Source of the DNA: Micavibrio aeruginosavorus ARL-13
Lineage (GTDB): Bacteria; Pseudomonadota; Alphaproteobacteria; Micavibrionales; Micavibrionaceae
Reading direction: 5' to 3'
NCBI RefSeq assembly: GCF_000226315.1
Contig: NC_016026.1
Coordinates: 1,550,001 to 1,614,000 of the forward strand
Length of the DNA stretch: 64,000 nucleotides
Shown one piece after another: positions 18,241 through 28,407 of the stretch. Below the pieces are notes generated by a model. That model saw only the letters and a program-made list of their open reading frames with translations, was not told where the DNA came from and searched no databases. The first letter of the stretch is position 1. The number at the start of each line of letters is the position of its first letter. The translations under genes and the position numbers were made by a program.

Positions 18241-19005
18241 TCATAATGAAAAGAATGTCAGCCGAACGCCCTGCCCCAGGCAGTATAAACAGACGATCGT
18301 GACCAGAATCCGGGTGAATTTTTTAAAATGGTGGTCGCTCATCCGGTGCAGAATCACACCCGCCACCGACGTGCCCGCAATGGCCGCCACCATAAAACCG
18401 GGGATAGCCCACCCCGGAATCGAATCCGGCCACACGGCCTGCCCGCTGACCAACGGCACCAACGACCCGAAATAGGTCAACCGGGTTAAATGCATCGCGC
18501 TTTGCGTAAACGCCTTGGTGCCGACGATTTCTTTGCGCGTCAACGGCGCGTTGTTATAGAGCAGATCCAGCAACGGCCCCACCACCCCCGCCGTCATTTG
18601 CACAAAGGTCAAAATGGTTGCCGTGAAAAACGTATGCACCTTGTTGGTGATATACAGCGTCACATAACGCTCGCCCGCCATGGCCAGCAACGGCAACGCC
18701 CCCATGGCCAGAAACACCACGCCCTTGTCCGGCACGAACCGGACCATCAGCATAATGCCAAACCCCGCCACCATGCCCGCGAAATACGGTGGCAACACCC
18801 GCCACACAATATGCCGCCGCCACAAAAAACTGCGCCACGCATTGGACACCAGTTGAATGCACGCATGCACACTCATCGCCGCGGCAACGGGCATAAAGCC
18901 CAGCAAAATCGTCATCAAAATCAACCCACCCGCCATACCAAACATGCCGGACAGGATCGCGGTGAGGAAGGTTGAGATGGTGATGATCAGGATGATGGGC
19001 GACAT
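18241..19005 (-). CDS. TauE/SafE (TSUP) family anion exporter
   Basis: A 254-aa polytopic inner-membrane protein with about seven to eight hydrophobic segments. The N-terminal FLTAILSGMFGMAGGLILM is the glycine-rich signature of the TSUP/TauE family of sulfite or organosulfur anion carriers. A related motif (TFVQMTAGVVGPLLDLLYN) lies mid-protein. The substrate cannot be assigned. It lies upstream of rpsD on the same strand but rpsD has its own promoter. Confidence 0.85.
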   Translation of the reverse strand: MSPIILIITISTFLTAILSGMFGMAGGLILMTILLGFMPVAAAMSVHACIQLVSNAWRSFLWRRHIVWRVLPPYFAGMVAGFGIMLMVRFVPDKGVVFLAMGALPLLAMAGERYVTLYITNKVHTFFTATILTFVQMTAGVVGPLLDLLYNNAPLTRKEIVGTKAFTQSAMHLTRLTYFGSLVPLVSGQAVWPDSIPGWAIPGFMVAAIAGTSVAGVILHRMSDHHFKKFTRILVTIVCLYCLGQGVRLTFFSL

Positions 19006-19051
19006 CCCCAGAGATTAACAGGGCATGCCCGGTATAACCAAGCCCGAATAG

Positions 19052-19088
19052 AAAACCGGAGGTAAATTTATATTTACCCCCGGTTTTG
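19052..19088 (-). terminator. Terminator after the autotransporter gene
   Basis: AAAACCG...GGTAAAT / ATTTACC...CGGTTTT stem-loop, symmetric A/T flanks allow action on both strands. It lies 24 bp past the autotransporter stop. Confidence 0.75.
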
Positions 19089-19111
19089 ATCCGTCATGAT
19101 GTTCTATGGCT

Positions 19112-21019
19112 TTAGAACTTAACGCCAAACCCGACAAAGCCGACATACCGATCTTCATAACGATCACGAGACAAATCAGCCCCGGCTTTCAGCGAGCGCG
19201 AATTATCCAGATCGTAACGCATCTCCGCCCCCAGACCAACATCAAACGTCGTCAAATCCCGCCCGTTGATGGTGGTGGCGCTTCCTGCACCGACAAAGCG
19301 TGTTGTATTGGAGGCCTCTTCAAGCTCCCACTGCTGGCCGACATAGGGACGCAGTTTAACAGCGAACGCCCGGCCATCTTCAAACTTCATTTCGCGTTGT
19401 ACAGCCATGCCAATTTTTGCCGATGCGGTCGAAAACGTATCCGCCGAAACCGTCATGTTCATGGCCCCGCCACCCTTTTCCGTGTAGCCATCCGTACGCA
19501 CCGCAGTGTAAGACACAGACGCAAACGGTTCGAATTCATAATCATCATGAGCGTATAAACGGCTGAGCGCCGCCGTCATGCTGCCGCTCCACCCGTCATA
19601 GTCACTGCGCGGTGATTGCGTCACGCCACCGACATCAACGTGGCGTTTAGATTCGTAATCGCCATAACCAACCATGGCCATGCCGCTCAACTTTGTAGCG
19701 CCGAAAAGCTTCTGTCCATATACGCCGATATTATAGTTATATCCTTCGGTATCGCCTGCATGGTTATCGACATCGACGTCCGTACGGAACATGCTGCCCA
19801 GAACGCCAATCATATGCGTTTGATCAAGCGCGAATTCTGCGCCCGTGACGAAACCACGGCTGAACGTGTCATACCCCATGGTGGATGTCGTGGCATCGCC
19901 ATTGGCACCCGCCACGACAGCTTCGGTCCAGACCGCTTTCTGGCCCGGCTCATACCGGTCATAGGCACTAGCAGACAACGATAAAGACGGTGCCTGCCCC
20001 ACTTCCGTCATTGCCTTCGCATTGCTATCCGCAAAAATCCAGCCAGACATATCGGCCTGACCATCGCGGAAATTCAGCGACGAAACAGAACCCACATTCC
20101 CTAGAACCGTGCCCACCTTTTCAACCAGAACATTGGTGGTTTGCCCGCTGGCGGACATCATGGTTTGGCCCGTTACGCTGGTATTCACGGGAAACACCTT
20201 TTTCATCACCTGTGCAATTTCTTCCGGCGATGTCAGGGTGTTCAAATATGTGCCGATAGTTGCGCGATCGCCGCCATTATTATCAAATCCGTCGAAATAA
20301 CTGGCCAGTCCTTCCGCAGGCGTGCCCGTTGACGTCTGCACATACCCACCGCTGAAAAAACCGATTGGAACGATGGCGTAGCGAATAACCCCACCGCCAT
20401 ACAAGACATCGCCGCTGCCCGTGCCGTAAAATGTAATAACGCTGAATGTCGCGGAATCATCAATCGCACCAACAAAAGTACGATCACCCTGCCCGGCGGC
20501 AGAACCCTTGTTATCAGCGCGTTGTGTCGCGGTACCCACCAAAATCGGCGTTCCGCCATCAAAGCTGATATACAATTCGGACGGATAGCAGCACGTGCCC
20601 CAATCCCCCAAATCAATACCAAATCCGTTGATTGGATTGTCGAACGTAAATGTCAGGCCGGATGTAACCTGTCCATTCGCGCTCATTTGAATGGATTGCC
20701 CGCCCGGCACGCCCGCAATCGCATTCGTACCCAGATATGTATTATCGATAGAGCGGTTCAGGCCATTGGTTGCCGTAATTGTATAGGCACCACGATCCCA
20801 TGTATTTCCGCCAACCAGCCCGCTGAGGGGATCGAGCGTCAACGTGCCGCTGGCACTGTTCACCAGATCATCGAATTCATCACGGCCATCGGGAATGGTA
20901 TCGAAGAAGGGAATAGGCTGAGCCATCGCGGACGCCGCTCCCATCATAACGCCCGCACAGGCGCCGGATAAAAGAATGGCACGGGACACAGAACGCGAGA
21001 TACGCTTCACAGAAATCAT
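19112..21019 (-). CDS. Autotransporter outer-membrane protein
   Basis: A 635-aa protein starting at MISVKRISRS, chosen because it begins a classic signal peptide ending SAMAQ. The passenger (about residues 35-320) has an Asp/Gly-rich beta domain with a NPINGFGIDLGDWGTCC segment that resembles carbohydrate-binding-like or choice-of-anchor domains. A helical linker (LNTLTSPEEIAQVMKKVF) leads into a C-terminal beta barrel of about 280 residues with alternating aromatic strands, ending in VGFVGFGVKF with the terminal Phe required for BAM insertion. Two adjacent Cys in the passenger are notable. Its function on the surface, such as adhesion, is inferred. Confidence 0.85.
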   Translation of the reverse strand: MISVKRISRSVSRAILLSGACAGVMMGAASAMAQPIPFFDTIPDGRDEFDDLVNSASGTLTLDPLSGLVGGNTWDRGAYTITATNGLNRSIDNTYLGTNAIAGVPGGQSIQMSANGQVTSGLTFTFDNPINGFGIDLGDWGTCCYPSELYISFDGGTPILVGTATQRADNKGSAAGQGDRTFVGAIDDSATFSVITFYGTGSGDVLYGGGVIRYAIVPIGFFSGGYVQTSTGTPAEGLASYFDGFDNNGGDRATIGTYLNTLTSPEEIAQVMKKVFPVNTSVTGQTMMSASGQTTNVLVEKVGTVLGNVGSVSSLNFRDGQADMSGWIFADSNAKAMTEVGQAPSLSLSASAYDRYEPGQKAVWTEAVVAGANGDATTSTMGYDTFSRGFVTGAEFALDQTHMIGVLGSMFRTDVDVDNHAGDTEGYNYNIGVYGQKLFGATKLSGMAMVGYGDYESKRHVDVGGVTQSPRSDYDGWSGSMTAALSRLYAHDDYEFEPFASVSYTAVRTDGYTEKGGGAMNMTVSADTFSTASAKIGMAVQREMKFEDGRAFAVKLRPYVGQQWELEEASNTTRFVGAGSATTINGRDLTTFDVGLGAEMRYDLDNSRSLKAGADLSRDRYEDRYVGFVGFGVKF

Positions 21020-21136
21020 ACAAAACACGGGGAACACTCCGACGCAGGACTGGGGCTTAACAAGCGAAAGAATTGTCCCACGCCGTCCCGGCTTTGTAAA
21101 GCGGGTACCGTTTTGTTTTAACAAGGAAATGTTGTA

Positions 21137-22525
21137 TTAGGGGGCTGGAGAATTGACCGGAGCCGCCCCGGGAGTCTGCGGCTTCATCTGCCGCATCATC
21201 CGCTTCGCCGCCATGTTCAGGGCGGTGGTGGCATCGTAATGCGCGGCCCAGGTTACCGTTTGATTGCATTTCAGTGCCACCATCACGATATCAACGCCGT
21301 TGACCAGTAACAAACGTTCGGCCATCTGGGGCATTTTCATCCGGCGGTCGCTGCACTCTTTACGCAAGGCACCAATATCCGTTGCCGGGTTGCGTTCATC
21401 CGCAAAATGGGGGGATGTTGTGTCCTGTTCCGCGCGATGGTTCGCCCATGTGACATGCCAACCGGGCTGCGTTGTATGGTCCTGGTTCGTGGCGGCTTGG
21501 TTAAAGTTTGTGGTGAGGCGCGAAACTTCCTTCGCGTCGTTCAGCTGCACAGTTTTTCCATCCAAATGACGCGTCATAATTTTCAGACCAAGGAAGTCAC
21601 GATATTTTTGCATCGGTGATGAAATTTTGGCGTAAGGTGGTGATGTCCGAATGATGGTTTCGATCACATCCAACGCGATGCGATTGCATTCGAGATCGAA
21701 ATTGAAATCCTTGGACACATGCAGAACCTTGAAAAATCCCTGCGCCGATTTGAATGGGGCGGGCAAATTGTTATCAACGAAATATTCCGCCGCCGCCAGA
21801 TTGGTCATGCGCATGATTTCATGGACCAGATCGGTGCCCTCATATCCCGGGCGGGGTGGGAATTCGGGCGCGGATGCGGGCTGAATATTATCGTTTACGG
21901 CCAGATTGTTGCAGATCTGCACCATATCATTTGTACGTTTTTCGTGCAGACGATGACCCAGATCGGTCCAGCGTTTTACATCCGCATCGCCCTTGGCCAA
22001 TTCGCGCACAATATCATTGTCATTGCACTGTTTCAGGTTTTCAAAAACCGTGCGTTCAATAGAACAGGATTGCAAATTCAAATCCGCGTCCAGAACGAAC
22101 GTAAACGTAACCGCCGGGCGTTTCTCCCCCTGTTGCAAGCTGATGCAGCTTTGCAGGAATTTGTAATTGAACAGCGGTTTGTCCACCCCAAAGGCCTTTT
22201 CAATCGACCGCGCAAAAATTTCCATCGGGTGTTGATTGGGGACCAGTGCGGGAACATCGGCGATACTGGATTGAATCATCCATCCACCATCATCCTTTGG
22301 TGTCATGAAAATTCCATCATCCAACAACCGTGCCCGCGGGTCATCGATGGTAATGCCCTGCACATGCACGCGGCCGGCCCCGTGCGTCAGCCCTTGCAAA
22401 CGGCCCGCCGCGTTAAAATCGATCAGAATGTCATTGGCTGTTACGGGATTATTGAACCGCGCCTGGCGCTCTTGCTGCTGGCGCGTGCGTTTTTGGTTGG
22501 CATTCTTGTTTTTGTTACGCTTCAT
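21137..22525 (-). CDS. RNB-domain (RNase II/R-like) protein with altered active site
   Basis: A 462-aa protein with a basic N-terminus and an RNB exoribonuclease core. Recognisable segments are the catalytic-loop equivalent ITIDDPRARLLDDGIF (residues 58-73), SSIADVPALV, ERTVFENL, the LVHEIMRMTNLAAAEYFVDN helix and SSPMQKYRDFLGLKI, equivalent to SPLRRYxDL. In RNase II the loop has four Asp (D201, D207, D209, D210); here D61, D69 and D70 match but the D207 position is Leu67. No cold-shock or S1 domains flank the core. It may be inactive, impaired or an RNA-binding remnant. Confidence 0.75.
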   Translation of the reverse strand: MKRNKNKNANQKRTRQQQERQARFNNPVTANDILIDFNAAGRLQGLTHGAGRVHVQGITIDDPRARLLDDGIFMTPKDDGGWMIQSSIADVPALVPNQHPMEIFARSIEKAFGVDKPLFNYKFLQSCISLQQGEKRPAVTFTFVLDADLNLQSCSIERTVFENLKQCNDNDIVRELAKGDADVKRWTDLGHRLHEKRTNDMVQICNNLAVNDNIQPASAPEFPPRPGYEGTDLVHEIMRMTNLAAAEYFVDNNLPAPFKSAQGFFKVLHVSKDFNFDLECNRIALDVIETIIRTSPPYAKISSPMQKYRDFLGLKIMTRHLDGKTVQLNDAKEVSRLTTNFNQAATNQDHTTQPGWHVTWANHRAEQDTTSPHFADERNPATDIGALRKECSDRRMKMPQMAERLLLVNGVDIVMVALKCNQTVTWAAHYDATTALNMAAKRMMRQMKPQTPGAAPVNSPAP

Positions 22526-22622
22526 AATCCCTGCCCCGTATTTTGCCAGATTGAGCCCCGGCTTTTTATAGATCCCAGAACCCTATGATAAAAATATGGA
22601 AATTGCAAGATTTTGAGGGAAA

Positions 22623-22699
22623 TGGTGGGCCAGGCCGGACTTGAACCAGCGACCAAACCGTTATGAGCGGTCCGCTCTAACCAACTGAGCTACTGGCCC
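22623..22699 (-). tRNA. ileX: tRNA-Ile2 (CAU anticodon, lysidine type)
   Basis: A 77-nt cloverleaf including encoded CCA. The acceptor stem is GGGCCAG / CTGGCCC, the D stem GCTC / GAGC, the anticodon stem GACCG / CGGTT with loop CTCATAA, and the T arm GCTGG / CCGGC with loop TTCAAGT. The CAT anticodon could be Met or Ile2. The fully paired acceptor rules out initiator tRNA, and the variable and T region (TTGGTCGCTGGTTCAAGTCC) is the one seen in tRNA-Ile2, whose C34 is converted to lysidine by TilS. Confidence 0.85.
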
Positions 22700-22717
22700 T
22701 TTTCATCTATTGTCGTA

Positions 22718-23842
22718 TCAGGGTTGTACCGCCCTATCAAGGGGGGCGACAGGTTGGATTTCCGGCTTTTGCCCGGGTTTTTCGCCCATTTTCCGGCGCA
22801 AAGCCCACCCGGCTGCGGCCCACAGGACCGTAATAATGGCGATGCTGGCATACCCATCAATGGCGTAGTGCCAGCCCAGAACGACCGACCCCACCATGAT
22901 GGCGGCGAAAAACGCCCCCATAAAAGCCATGACCCACCACCGCCGCACGGCAAAGGCGTACAGCACCAACAGCCACGCCACGGCGACATGCATGCTGGGC
23001 ATTGCGGAAATGGCGTTCATGTCCAATTTGGTTTCATCACCCCACAAATCCTTCAACGTCACGGCAATATCCAGCGCGCGCAGCGGCGTTTGGTCGTGAA
23101 TGGATTGCAAGGCGGCCAGATGCGCGGTGTACCCGTTCAGCGGCAGGTCGGGGTAAAAATCCTTCAGATAAATCGGCCCGACAGAGGCCAGCGCAATCGC
23201 CAACCCCGTGCCAATCACCATCCACGACACGCAATACACCCAGAGATATTGCAGTCGCCGCACACGGTTGCGGTCACAGAACACAACCCATGACGTGGTG
23301 CCAAACATCACCGGGAACCACAGAATATAAATCTTATCAATCGCGCGAATGATCCATGGGTGTTCATACAGACCACCCAGCCAATCCATCGCCGAGCGTC
23401 CACCGTGAAGCATCTCTTCCAGATGGATCATCACCGGGTCCCAGTGATAATTATCCAGTAACGGCAACAGCCCCTTGCCAATGAAGAACTGGCTAAGGCC
23501 GATAATCGCCACTGTCCCTAAAATGGTATCGGCCAGAACCGGCCATGTCGTGTAGGGGTGGATGATCTGGTCAAAAACACTGTTGATCCGCTGGCTGAGG
23601 CCCTTACCACCGTCGCGCAAGGCCGTAACAACCGCCCGACCATAGGCCAGCGCCAGCAACACACCCCAGAATGCAAAGGCAATCAGCAGGGCCATCAGGG
23701 CATAGCCCACGCCCTGCAACAATTCACGGGCCGGAACACCAAACCCCAGAACCGCAACACCGGATACAACCAGATAATAAGCAAACACGACCACGATCAG
23801 AGATCCGTGGTCGTGCCATGATTGTTTCCAGGTGCCGGACAT
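22718..23842 (-). CDS. PAP2-superfamily membrane enzyme (Aur1/Ipt1-like)
   Basis: A 374-aa integral membrane protein with about seven hydrophobic segments. The PAP2 core is seen as AISAMPSMHVAVAW (C2-type motif PSMH) and GWHYAIDGYAS (C3-type His and Asp). It looks like the PAP2_3 group, related to inositol-phosphotransferase and lipid phosphatases, acting on lipid phosphates or phospholipid head groups at the membrane. Substrate unknown. It lies between tRNA-Ile2 and rpoD on the same strand; its start is 12 bp from the rpoD stop. Confidence 0.82.
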   Translation of the reverse strand: MSGTWKQSWHDHGSLIVVVFAYYLVVSGVAVLGFGVPARELLQGVGYALMALLIAFAFWGVLLALAYGRAVVTALRDGGKGLSQRINSVFDQIIHPYTTWPVLADTILGTVAIIGLSQFFIGKGLLPLLDNYHWDPVMIHLEEMLHGGRSAMDWLGGLYEHPWIIRAIDKIYILWFPVMFGTTSWVVFCDRNRVRRLQYLWVYCVSWMVIGTGLAIALASVGPIYLKDFYPDLPLNGYTAHLAALQSIHDQTPLRALDIAVTLKDLWGDETKLDMNAISAMPSMHVAVAWLLVLYAFAVRRWWVMAFMGAFFAAIMVGSVVLGWHYAIDGYASIAIITVLWAAAGWALRRKMGEKPGQKPEIQPVAPLDRAVQP

Positions 23843-23854
23843 TGACGCCTGTAC

Positions 23855-26350
23855 TTATGTATCCAGGAAGCTGCGCAGTTTGCGCGAGCGGCTTGGGTGT
23901 TTCAGTTTGCGCAAGGCCTTCGCCTCGATCTGACGAATACGCTCACGCGTTACGTTGAACTGCTGCCCGACTTCTTCCAGCGTGTGGTCGGTGTTCATGC
24001 CGATACCAAAACGCATCCGCAGAACGCGTTCTTCACGCGGGGTCAGGGTCGCCAGAACGCGCGTGGTTGTTTCACGCAGGTTCGAGTGAATGGCCGCATC
24101 AACGGGCAGAAGCGCGTTCTTGTCCTCGATGAAATCACCCAGTGTCGAATCTTCTTCATCACCGATCGGGGTTTCGAGGGAGACTGGCTCCTTCGCGATT
24201 TTCAGAACTTTACGCACCTTGTCCAACGGCATGTGCAGACGTTCGGCCAGCTCTTCCGGCGTCGGCTCGCGACCAATTTCGTGCATCATCTGGCGGCTGG
24301 TGCGGACCAGCTTGTTGATCGTTTCGATCATGTGCACAGGGATACGGATTGTACGGGCCTGATCCGCGATGGAACGCGTGATCGCCTGACGAATCCACCA
24401 TGTGGCATAGGTCGAGAATTTGTAACCACGGCGATATTCGAATTTATCAACCGCCTTCATCAAACCGATGTTCCCTTCCTGAATCAAATCCAGGAATTGC
24501 AGGCCACGGTTGGTGTATTTCTTGGCGATGGAGATAACCAGACGCAGGTTGGCCTCGACCATCTCTTTCTTCGCGCGGGCAGCTTCGCGTTCGCCCTTCT
24601 GCACCGTACCAACGATACGGCGGAATTCACCCAGCGGCACGCCCGCATCGTCGGTCACCGTCACGATTTGCGTGCGGATTTCACCGACTTCGGCAACATG
24701 CTTCTCGGCAAACTTGGCCCAGCCCTTGCCCGTCAGCTTGGCAACCTTGGCCAGCCAGTTCGGGTCCAGTTCAGAACCATAGTAATTTTGCAGGAAGTCT
24801 TCGCGCTTCACGCCGCAATCAACGGCCAGACGCATCAAGCGCCCTTCCAGGCTGACGACTTCGCGGTTCATTTTATACAAACGGCCAACCAGCTGTTCGA
24901 TACGGGCGTTGTTCAAACGCACTTCGTTCATCAGCTCGACCATCTGCGCTTTCAGATCGTCATATTTCTTGTTCGTTGCGGCCGGGGGCTGCTTGGCGTT
25001 TTGCAGATGTTCAAAACGCTCCTGCTGCACCTTCTGCATTTTCTTGTAGGTTTTCTGAATCTTCGAGAAGCTTTCAGACACCTGCGGCAGCAATTCCTGT
25101 TCCATCGCGGACAGGGACACAGCGTTTTCTTCCTCGCCGCCTTCTGCGCCCTCGGCGCTTTCGCCTTCGGGTTCGTCCAGATCATCGGCCGGCGGTGCGC
25201 CGTCGCTGGAATCGCCATAGGTGGCATCCAGGTCGATCACTTCGCGCAGGAGGATATCGCCCTTCTGCAGCGCTTCGTACCAGGCAATCATGGATTCAAT
25301 GGCCAGCGGGCTTTCGCAAATGCCGCCGATCATCATTTCACGGCCAGCTTCGATCCGCTTGGCAATCGCGATCTCACCTTCACGGGACAGCAGCTCAACC
25401 GAGCCCATCTCGCGCAGGTACATACGCACCGGGTCATCGGTCCGACCGGAATCGTCCGAGCTGATGTTCCCGCTGCTTTCGTATTCTTCGCCCTTTTCGG
25501 CTTCTTCAACGTCGTCTTCGCTGTCGACCAGTTGGATGCCCACGTCGGACATGGTCGCCATCGCGTCTTCGATCTGCTCCGAAGAAAATTCCTCGGCCGG
25601 AATCGCGCTGTTGATTTCGTCATAGGTCAGGAACCCGCGTTCCTTGCCCTTCGTCACCAATTTCTTGACGATGGATTCCAAAGAGCCGCGCGGCTTGGCC
25701 GGAGCGTCATCGGTTGCGGCTTCTTGCTGTTGTCCTTTTGCGGCCTTGTCCGCAGCGGGGGCTTTCTTGCCCTTCGCGGCCTTGGCATCTTCTTCAACCG
25801 CAGGAGGTGTTTGTTTTACGCTCATCTTCGTGGAACCGATGGAACCTTTTGCATTCTTGTTCTTGTTATCTTCGACCTTCGGCTGGGGGGCCGGTTTTTT
25901 GGCGACTGGCGGCGTCTTCGGCGTGGCCGCCTTCACCACCGGCTTGGCTACGGGTTTTGCCTTGGCGGCGGTTTTGGCCGGTGCCTTTACCGCCTGTTTT
26001 ACCGCCTGCTTCACAGGGGCCTTGGCTTTCGAAGGTGTCGGCTTTGCCGCCTTGACGGGTTTGGCCGCAGGCTTCACCGCCCTCTTGGCCGGCGCGGGTT
26101 TCGCAGCCTTTGCTGATTTAGGGGCCGATTTAGGAGCCGCCTTCGGCGCAGGCTTCTTCGCCGCGACCTGTTTCACTGTTTTGGTTTTGGCGGCGGATTT
26201 GGACGCGGCCTGTGTCTTTGATTTCGACGGAGCTTTTGCCGGCACGCGGGTTACCTTTTCTGTCTTCTTTGCGACCTTGGCCACGCGCGCAACCTTCTTG
26301 GTTGCTGCGGCGGAACCCTTCGCTGTTTTACCTGTTTTCTTGACTGCCAT
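23855..26350 (-). CDS. rpoD: RNA polymerase sigma factor RpoD with histone-H1-like N-terminal tail
   Basis: Primary sigma factor, 831 aa, clearly longer than the ~610-680 aa usual for the family. About 220 N-terminal residues are almost entirely Lys, Ala, Pro, Val and Thr, like AlgP or histone H1 tails. Region 1.1 begins near [19 protein letters not shown] long acidic non-conserved insert follows region 1.2 ([16 protein letters not shown]). Regions 2-4 are canonical: [41 protein letters not shown], and [18 protein letters not shown]. The ATG at 26350 was chosen; an internal ATG at 25825 would remove most of the tail. It follows dnaG by 69 bp, an arrangement like the macromolecular-synthesis operon. 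Confidence 0.95.
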   Translation of the reverse strand: MAVKKTGKTAKGSAAATKKVARVAKVAKKTEKVTRVPAKAPSKSKTQAASKSAAKTKTVKQVAAKKPAPKAAPKSAPKSAKAAKPAPAKRAVKPAAKPVKAAKPTPSKAKAPVKQAVKQAVKAPAKTAAKAKPVAKPVVKAATPKTPPVAKKPAPQPKVEDNKNKNAKGSIGSTKMSVKQTPPAVEEDAKAAKGKKAPAADKAAKGQQQEAATDDAPAKPRGSLESIVKKLVTKGKERGFLTYDEINSAIPAEEFSSEQIEDAMATMSDVGIQLVDSEDDVEEAEKGEEYESSGNISSDDSGRTDDPVRMYLREMGSVELLSREGEIAIAKRIEAGREMMIGGICESPLAIESMIAWYEALQKGDILLREVIDLDATYGDSSDGAPPADDLDEPEGESAEGAEGGEEENAVSLSAMEQELLPQVSESFSKIQKTYKKMQKVQQERFEHLQNAKQPPAATNKKYDDLKAQMVELMNEVRLNNARIEQLVGRLYKMNREVVSLEGRLMRLAVDCGVKREDFLQNYYGSELDPNWLAKVAKLTGKGWAKFAEKHVAEVGEIRTQIVTVTDDAGVPLGEFRRIVGTVQKGEREAARAKKEMVEANLRLVISIAKKYTNRGLQFLDLIQEGNIGLMKAVDKFEYRRGYKFSTYATWWIRQAITRSIADQARTIRIPVHMIETINKLVRTSRQMMHEIGREPTPEELAERLHMPLDKVRKVLKIAKEPVSLETPIGDEEDSTLGDFIEDKNALLPVDAAIHSNLRETTTRVLATLTPREERVLRMRFGIGMNTDHTLEEVGQQFNVTRERIRQIEAKALRKLKHPSRSRKLRSFLDT

Positions 26351-26419
26351 TCCCAACCCGTATCACCCGAATCCGAACATGGAATTTAACCGTATTTCCC
26401 ACGAAAAATCAAAGCGCTT

Positions 26420-28315
26420 TCACCCTTGCCCGTCCTGATCCTGACGCGCCTGATGCAAAGCGAGAATGCGCTGTTCATTTTCCGTACTGAAGTCCCCGGC
26501 CAAAGTCTGGCCTGCAACACGCAGTTCCTGGCGTTCGGCCTGGTCATAAAGCGACCTGATCGTTTCCGCCCACCCCTCACGCACATCTTGTAGTTCGGCG
26601 GAGGGACGAGCGAATCCAGCGTGCACATACATAGTGTCTGACGCCAGATTTTGCAATTCTTTATCAAAGCCATATGCACTCAAATGGTCATAAAATGGCG
26701 TTTTTTCAAGGTTTGGGGCCTCAGACAGGGTCCGGATCATCATTTGGCGCAAAGAATCGAGCCGAGAATCGGATATGGACAACGCGCCGAACTGCTCCTC
26801 CACCTCCTCAAACAGCCACGGATGATTTAACAGAATCAGGAGAAGGATCGAATGCGCCCTGCGCTCCTTCTCCACCACCGGGCTGCGCAAGGGCGGCAGC
26901 TCAATCTTCCGGCCCTTGGCCTTTGGTCCCGTATCGCGCCCGAACCCGCGCCCCATTCCCGGCCCCATTCCAAATCCGCGCGATGCATTTTGTTTGGCCC
27001 GGTCCAGTTCCCAGAACAGATTGCTGCTCTTCTTCAACAGCAGCTTGCGGTACTGGTCCTGCACCGCCTTGTCCACGATGCGCGCCGTTTCATCCAGCCA
27101 TGTGCGCTCCAGCCCAGCGCGCTCCTCCGGCGTATTAAAGCTGCGTCCTTCGGTCTGGCTCATCCAGATAAAATCGGCGAGCGGCATCGCCGTGTCGATA
27201 ATGGTTTGGAACGCCACCGCGCCCTTGGTCTGAATCAAACTATCCGGGTCCTCCCCTTCGGGCAGGAAGGCGATGCGCGCCGAATGATCGGGGCGCAGAT
27301 GCGGCAGAATGCGTTCACATGCCCGCGCCGCCGCGCGACGTCCGGCGTTATCGCCATCGAAGCACAACACCGGAACCTTCATGTCGCCGGGGATCATCTT
27401 CCACAGCACGGCGATCTGGTCTTCGGTCAGGGCGGTGCCCAGCGGCGCCACCGCGCCCGTGAACCCAGCGCGCCAGCATGCAATCACATCCAGATACCCT
27501 TCGACAACGATCAGCGGCTTGCCATCAATCGCCGCTTGCCGCGCATGCGGCTCACCGAACAGCATGCGTCCCTTGTGGAACAAGGGCGAGTCCGAGGAGT
27601 TGATATATTTCGGCGGTTTCGATTGCGACGGATCGATGGGGCGCAAATGTTCCGGCAAGACCCGTCCACCAAACGCCACCACGCGCCCACGCCGATCCGG
27701 CACGGGGAAAATCACACGGTCGCGGAAGAACGCATACAGGTCATTGTTGCGCGTCGATTTGCGCGCAACACCGGAATCCAGAATTTGTTTCTCACTGAAC
27801 CCCTGCTCGCGCAGGAATTTGGGCAGCGCGCCCCCATCCGCCGGGGCAAACCCGACCGAAAACGCCGACAGCACGTCATCCGGCAAACCACGTTCACGCA
27901 CATAGTGGAGCGCGTCACGATGGGCGGGGCTGTGCAACTGATCCTGAAACCATTTGGTGGTGGCCGCCATCAGGGCATGAAGGTCTTTTTCCTGCTTGGC
28001 GTGTTCGACATCTTCGCGCGTCTGGCGCGGCACTTCCAACCCGGCCTGCGGGGCCAGGGCCTCAATCGCCTCGATAAAGGACAAATTGTCATGCCGCATG
28101 ACAAAGCCCACCGCATCACCATGCGCGCCGCACCCAAAGCAATGGAAGAATTGCTTGTCATCATTCACATAGAAAGACGGTGATTTTTCCCCGTGGAACG
28201 GACAGCACGCTTTATATTCATGCCCAGCGCGGACAAGCTTCACCCGCCGTCCGATAATTTCGGACAGGGACAAACGGTCACGCAACTCTTGCATAAAACG
28301 CGGGGAAATCGACAT
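26420..28315 (-). CDS. dnaG: DNA primase
   Basis: Synthesises RNA primers for replication. The 631-aa protein has an N-terminal CHC2 zinc finger (CCPFHGEKSPSF ... HCFGCGAHGD), the RNA-polymerase core with VIFPVPDRRGRVVAFGGR, the TOPRIM EGYLDVI and FDGDNAG motifs, and a Gly/Met-rich linker (GFGMGPGMGRGFG) before the helicase-binding C-terminus. ATG 28315 (MSISPRF) was preferred over a longer upstream frame. It is upstream of rpoD on the same strand. Its leader carries competing inverted repeats (see 28408-28440). Confidence 0.96.
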   Translation of the reverse strand: MSISPRFMQELRDRLSLSEIIGRRVKLVRAGHEYKACCPFHGEKSPSFYVNDDKQFFHCFGCGAHGDAVGFVMRHDNLSFIEAIEALAPQAGLEVPRQTREDVEHAKQEKDLHALMAATTKWFQDQLHSPAHRDALHYVRERGLPDDVLSAFSVGFAPADGGALPKFLREQGFSEKQILDSGVARKSTRNNDLYAFFRDRVIFPVPDRRGRVVAFGGRVLPEHLRPIDPSQSKPPKYINSSDSPLFHKGRMLFGEPHARQAAIDGKPLIVVEGYLDVIACWRAGFTGAVAPLGTALTEDQIAVLWKMIPGDMKVPVLCFDGDNAGRRAAARACERILPHLRPDHSARIAFLPEGEDPDSLIQTKGAVAFQTIIDTAMPLADFIWMSQTEGRSFNTPEERAGLERTWLDETARIVDKAVQDQYRKLLLKKSSNLFWELDRAKQNASRGFGMGPGMGRGFGRDTGPKAKGRKIELPPLRSPVVEKERRAHSILLLILLNHPWLFEEVEEQFGALSISDSRLDSLRQMMIRTLSEAPNLEKTPFYDHLSAYGFDKELQNLASDTMYVHAGFARPSAELQDVREGWAETIRSLYDQAERQELRVAGQTLAGDFSTENEQRILALHQARQDQDGQG

Positions 28316-28407
28316 ATCCGGGTTTTTAGCAGACCGCCCCCCCATAAACCAGACCCAAACCGGCCCGAAGCCGCCCAATTCCCACATGACCCCCATACGG
28401 ACGCATG

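Noticed and set aside
17333-18475. 380-codon plus-strand frame antisense to rpsD and the exporter
   Set aside because: Antisense to rpsD, whose protein, ribosome site, promoter and terminator are clear.
22623-22699. Initiator tRNA-fMet or elongator tRNA-Met
   Set aside because: Fully paired acceptor stem excludes fMet; body sequence matches tRNA-Ile2 better than elongator Met.
23897-26116. Long plus-strand open frame (739 codons) antisense to rpoD
   Set aside because: It is an antisense shadow of the Lys/Ala-rich coding and the conserved sigma regions; no ribosome site or recognisable protein.
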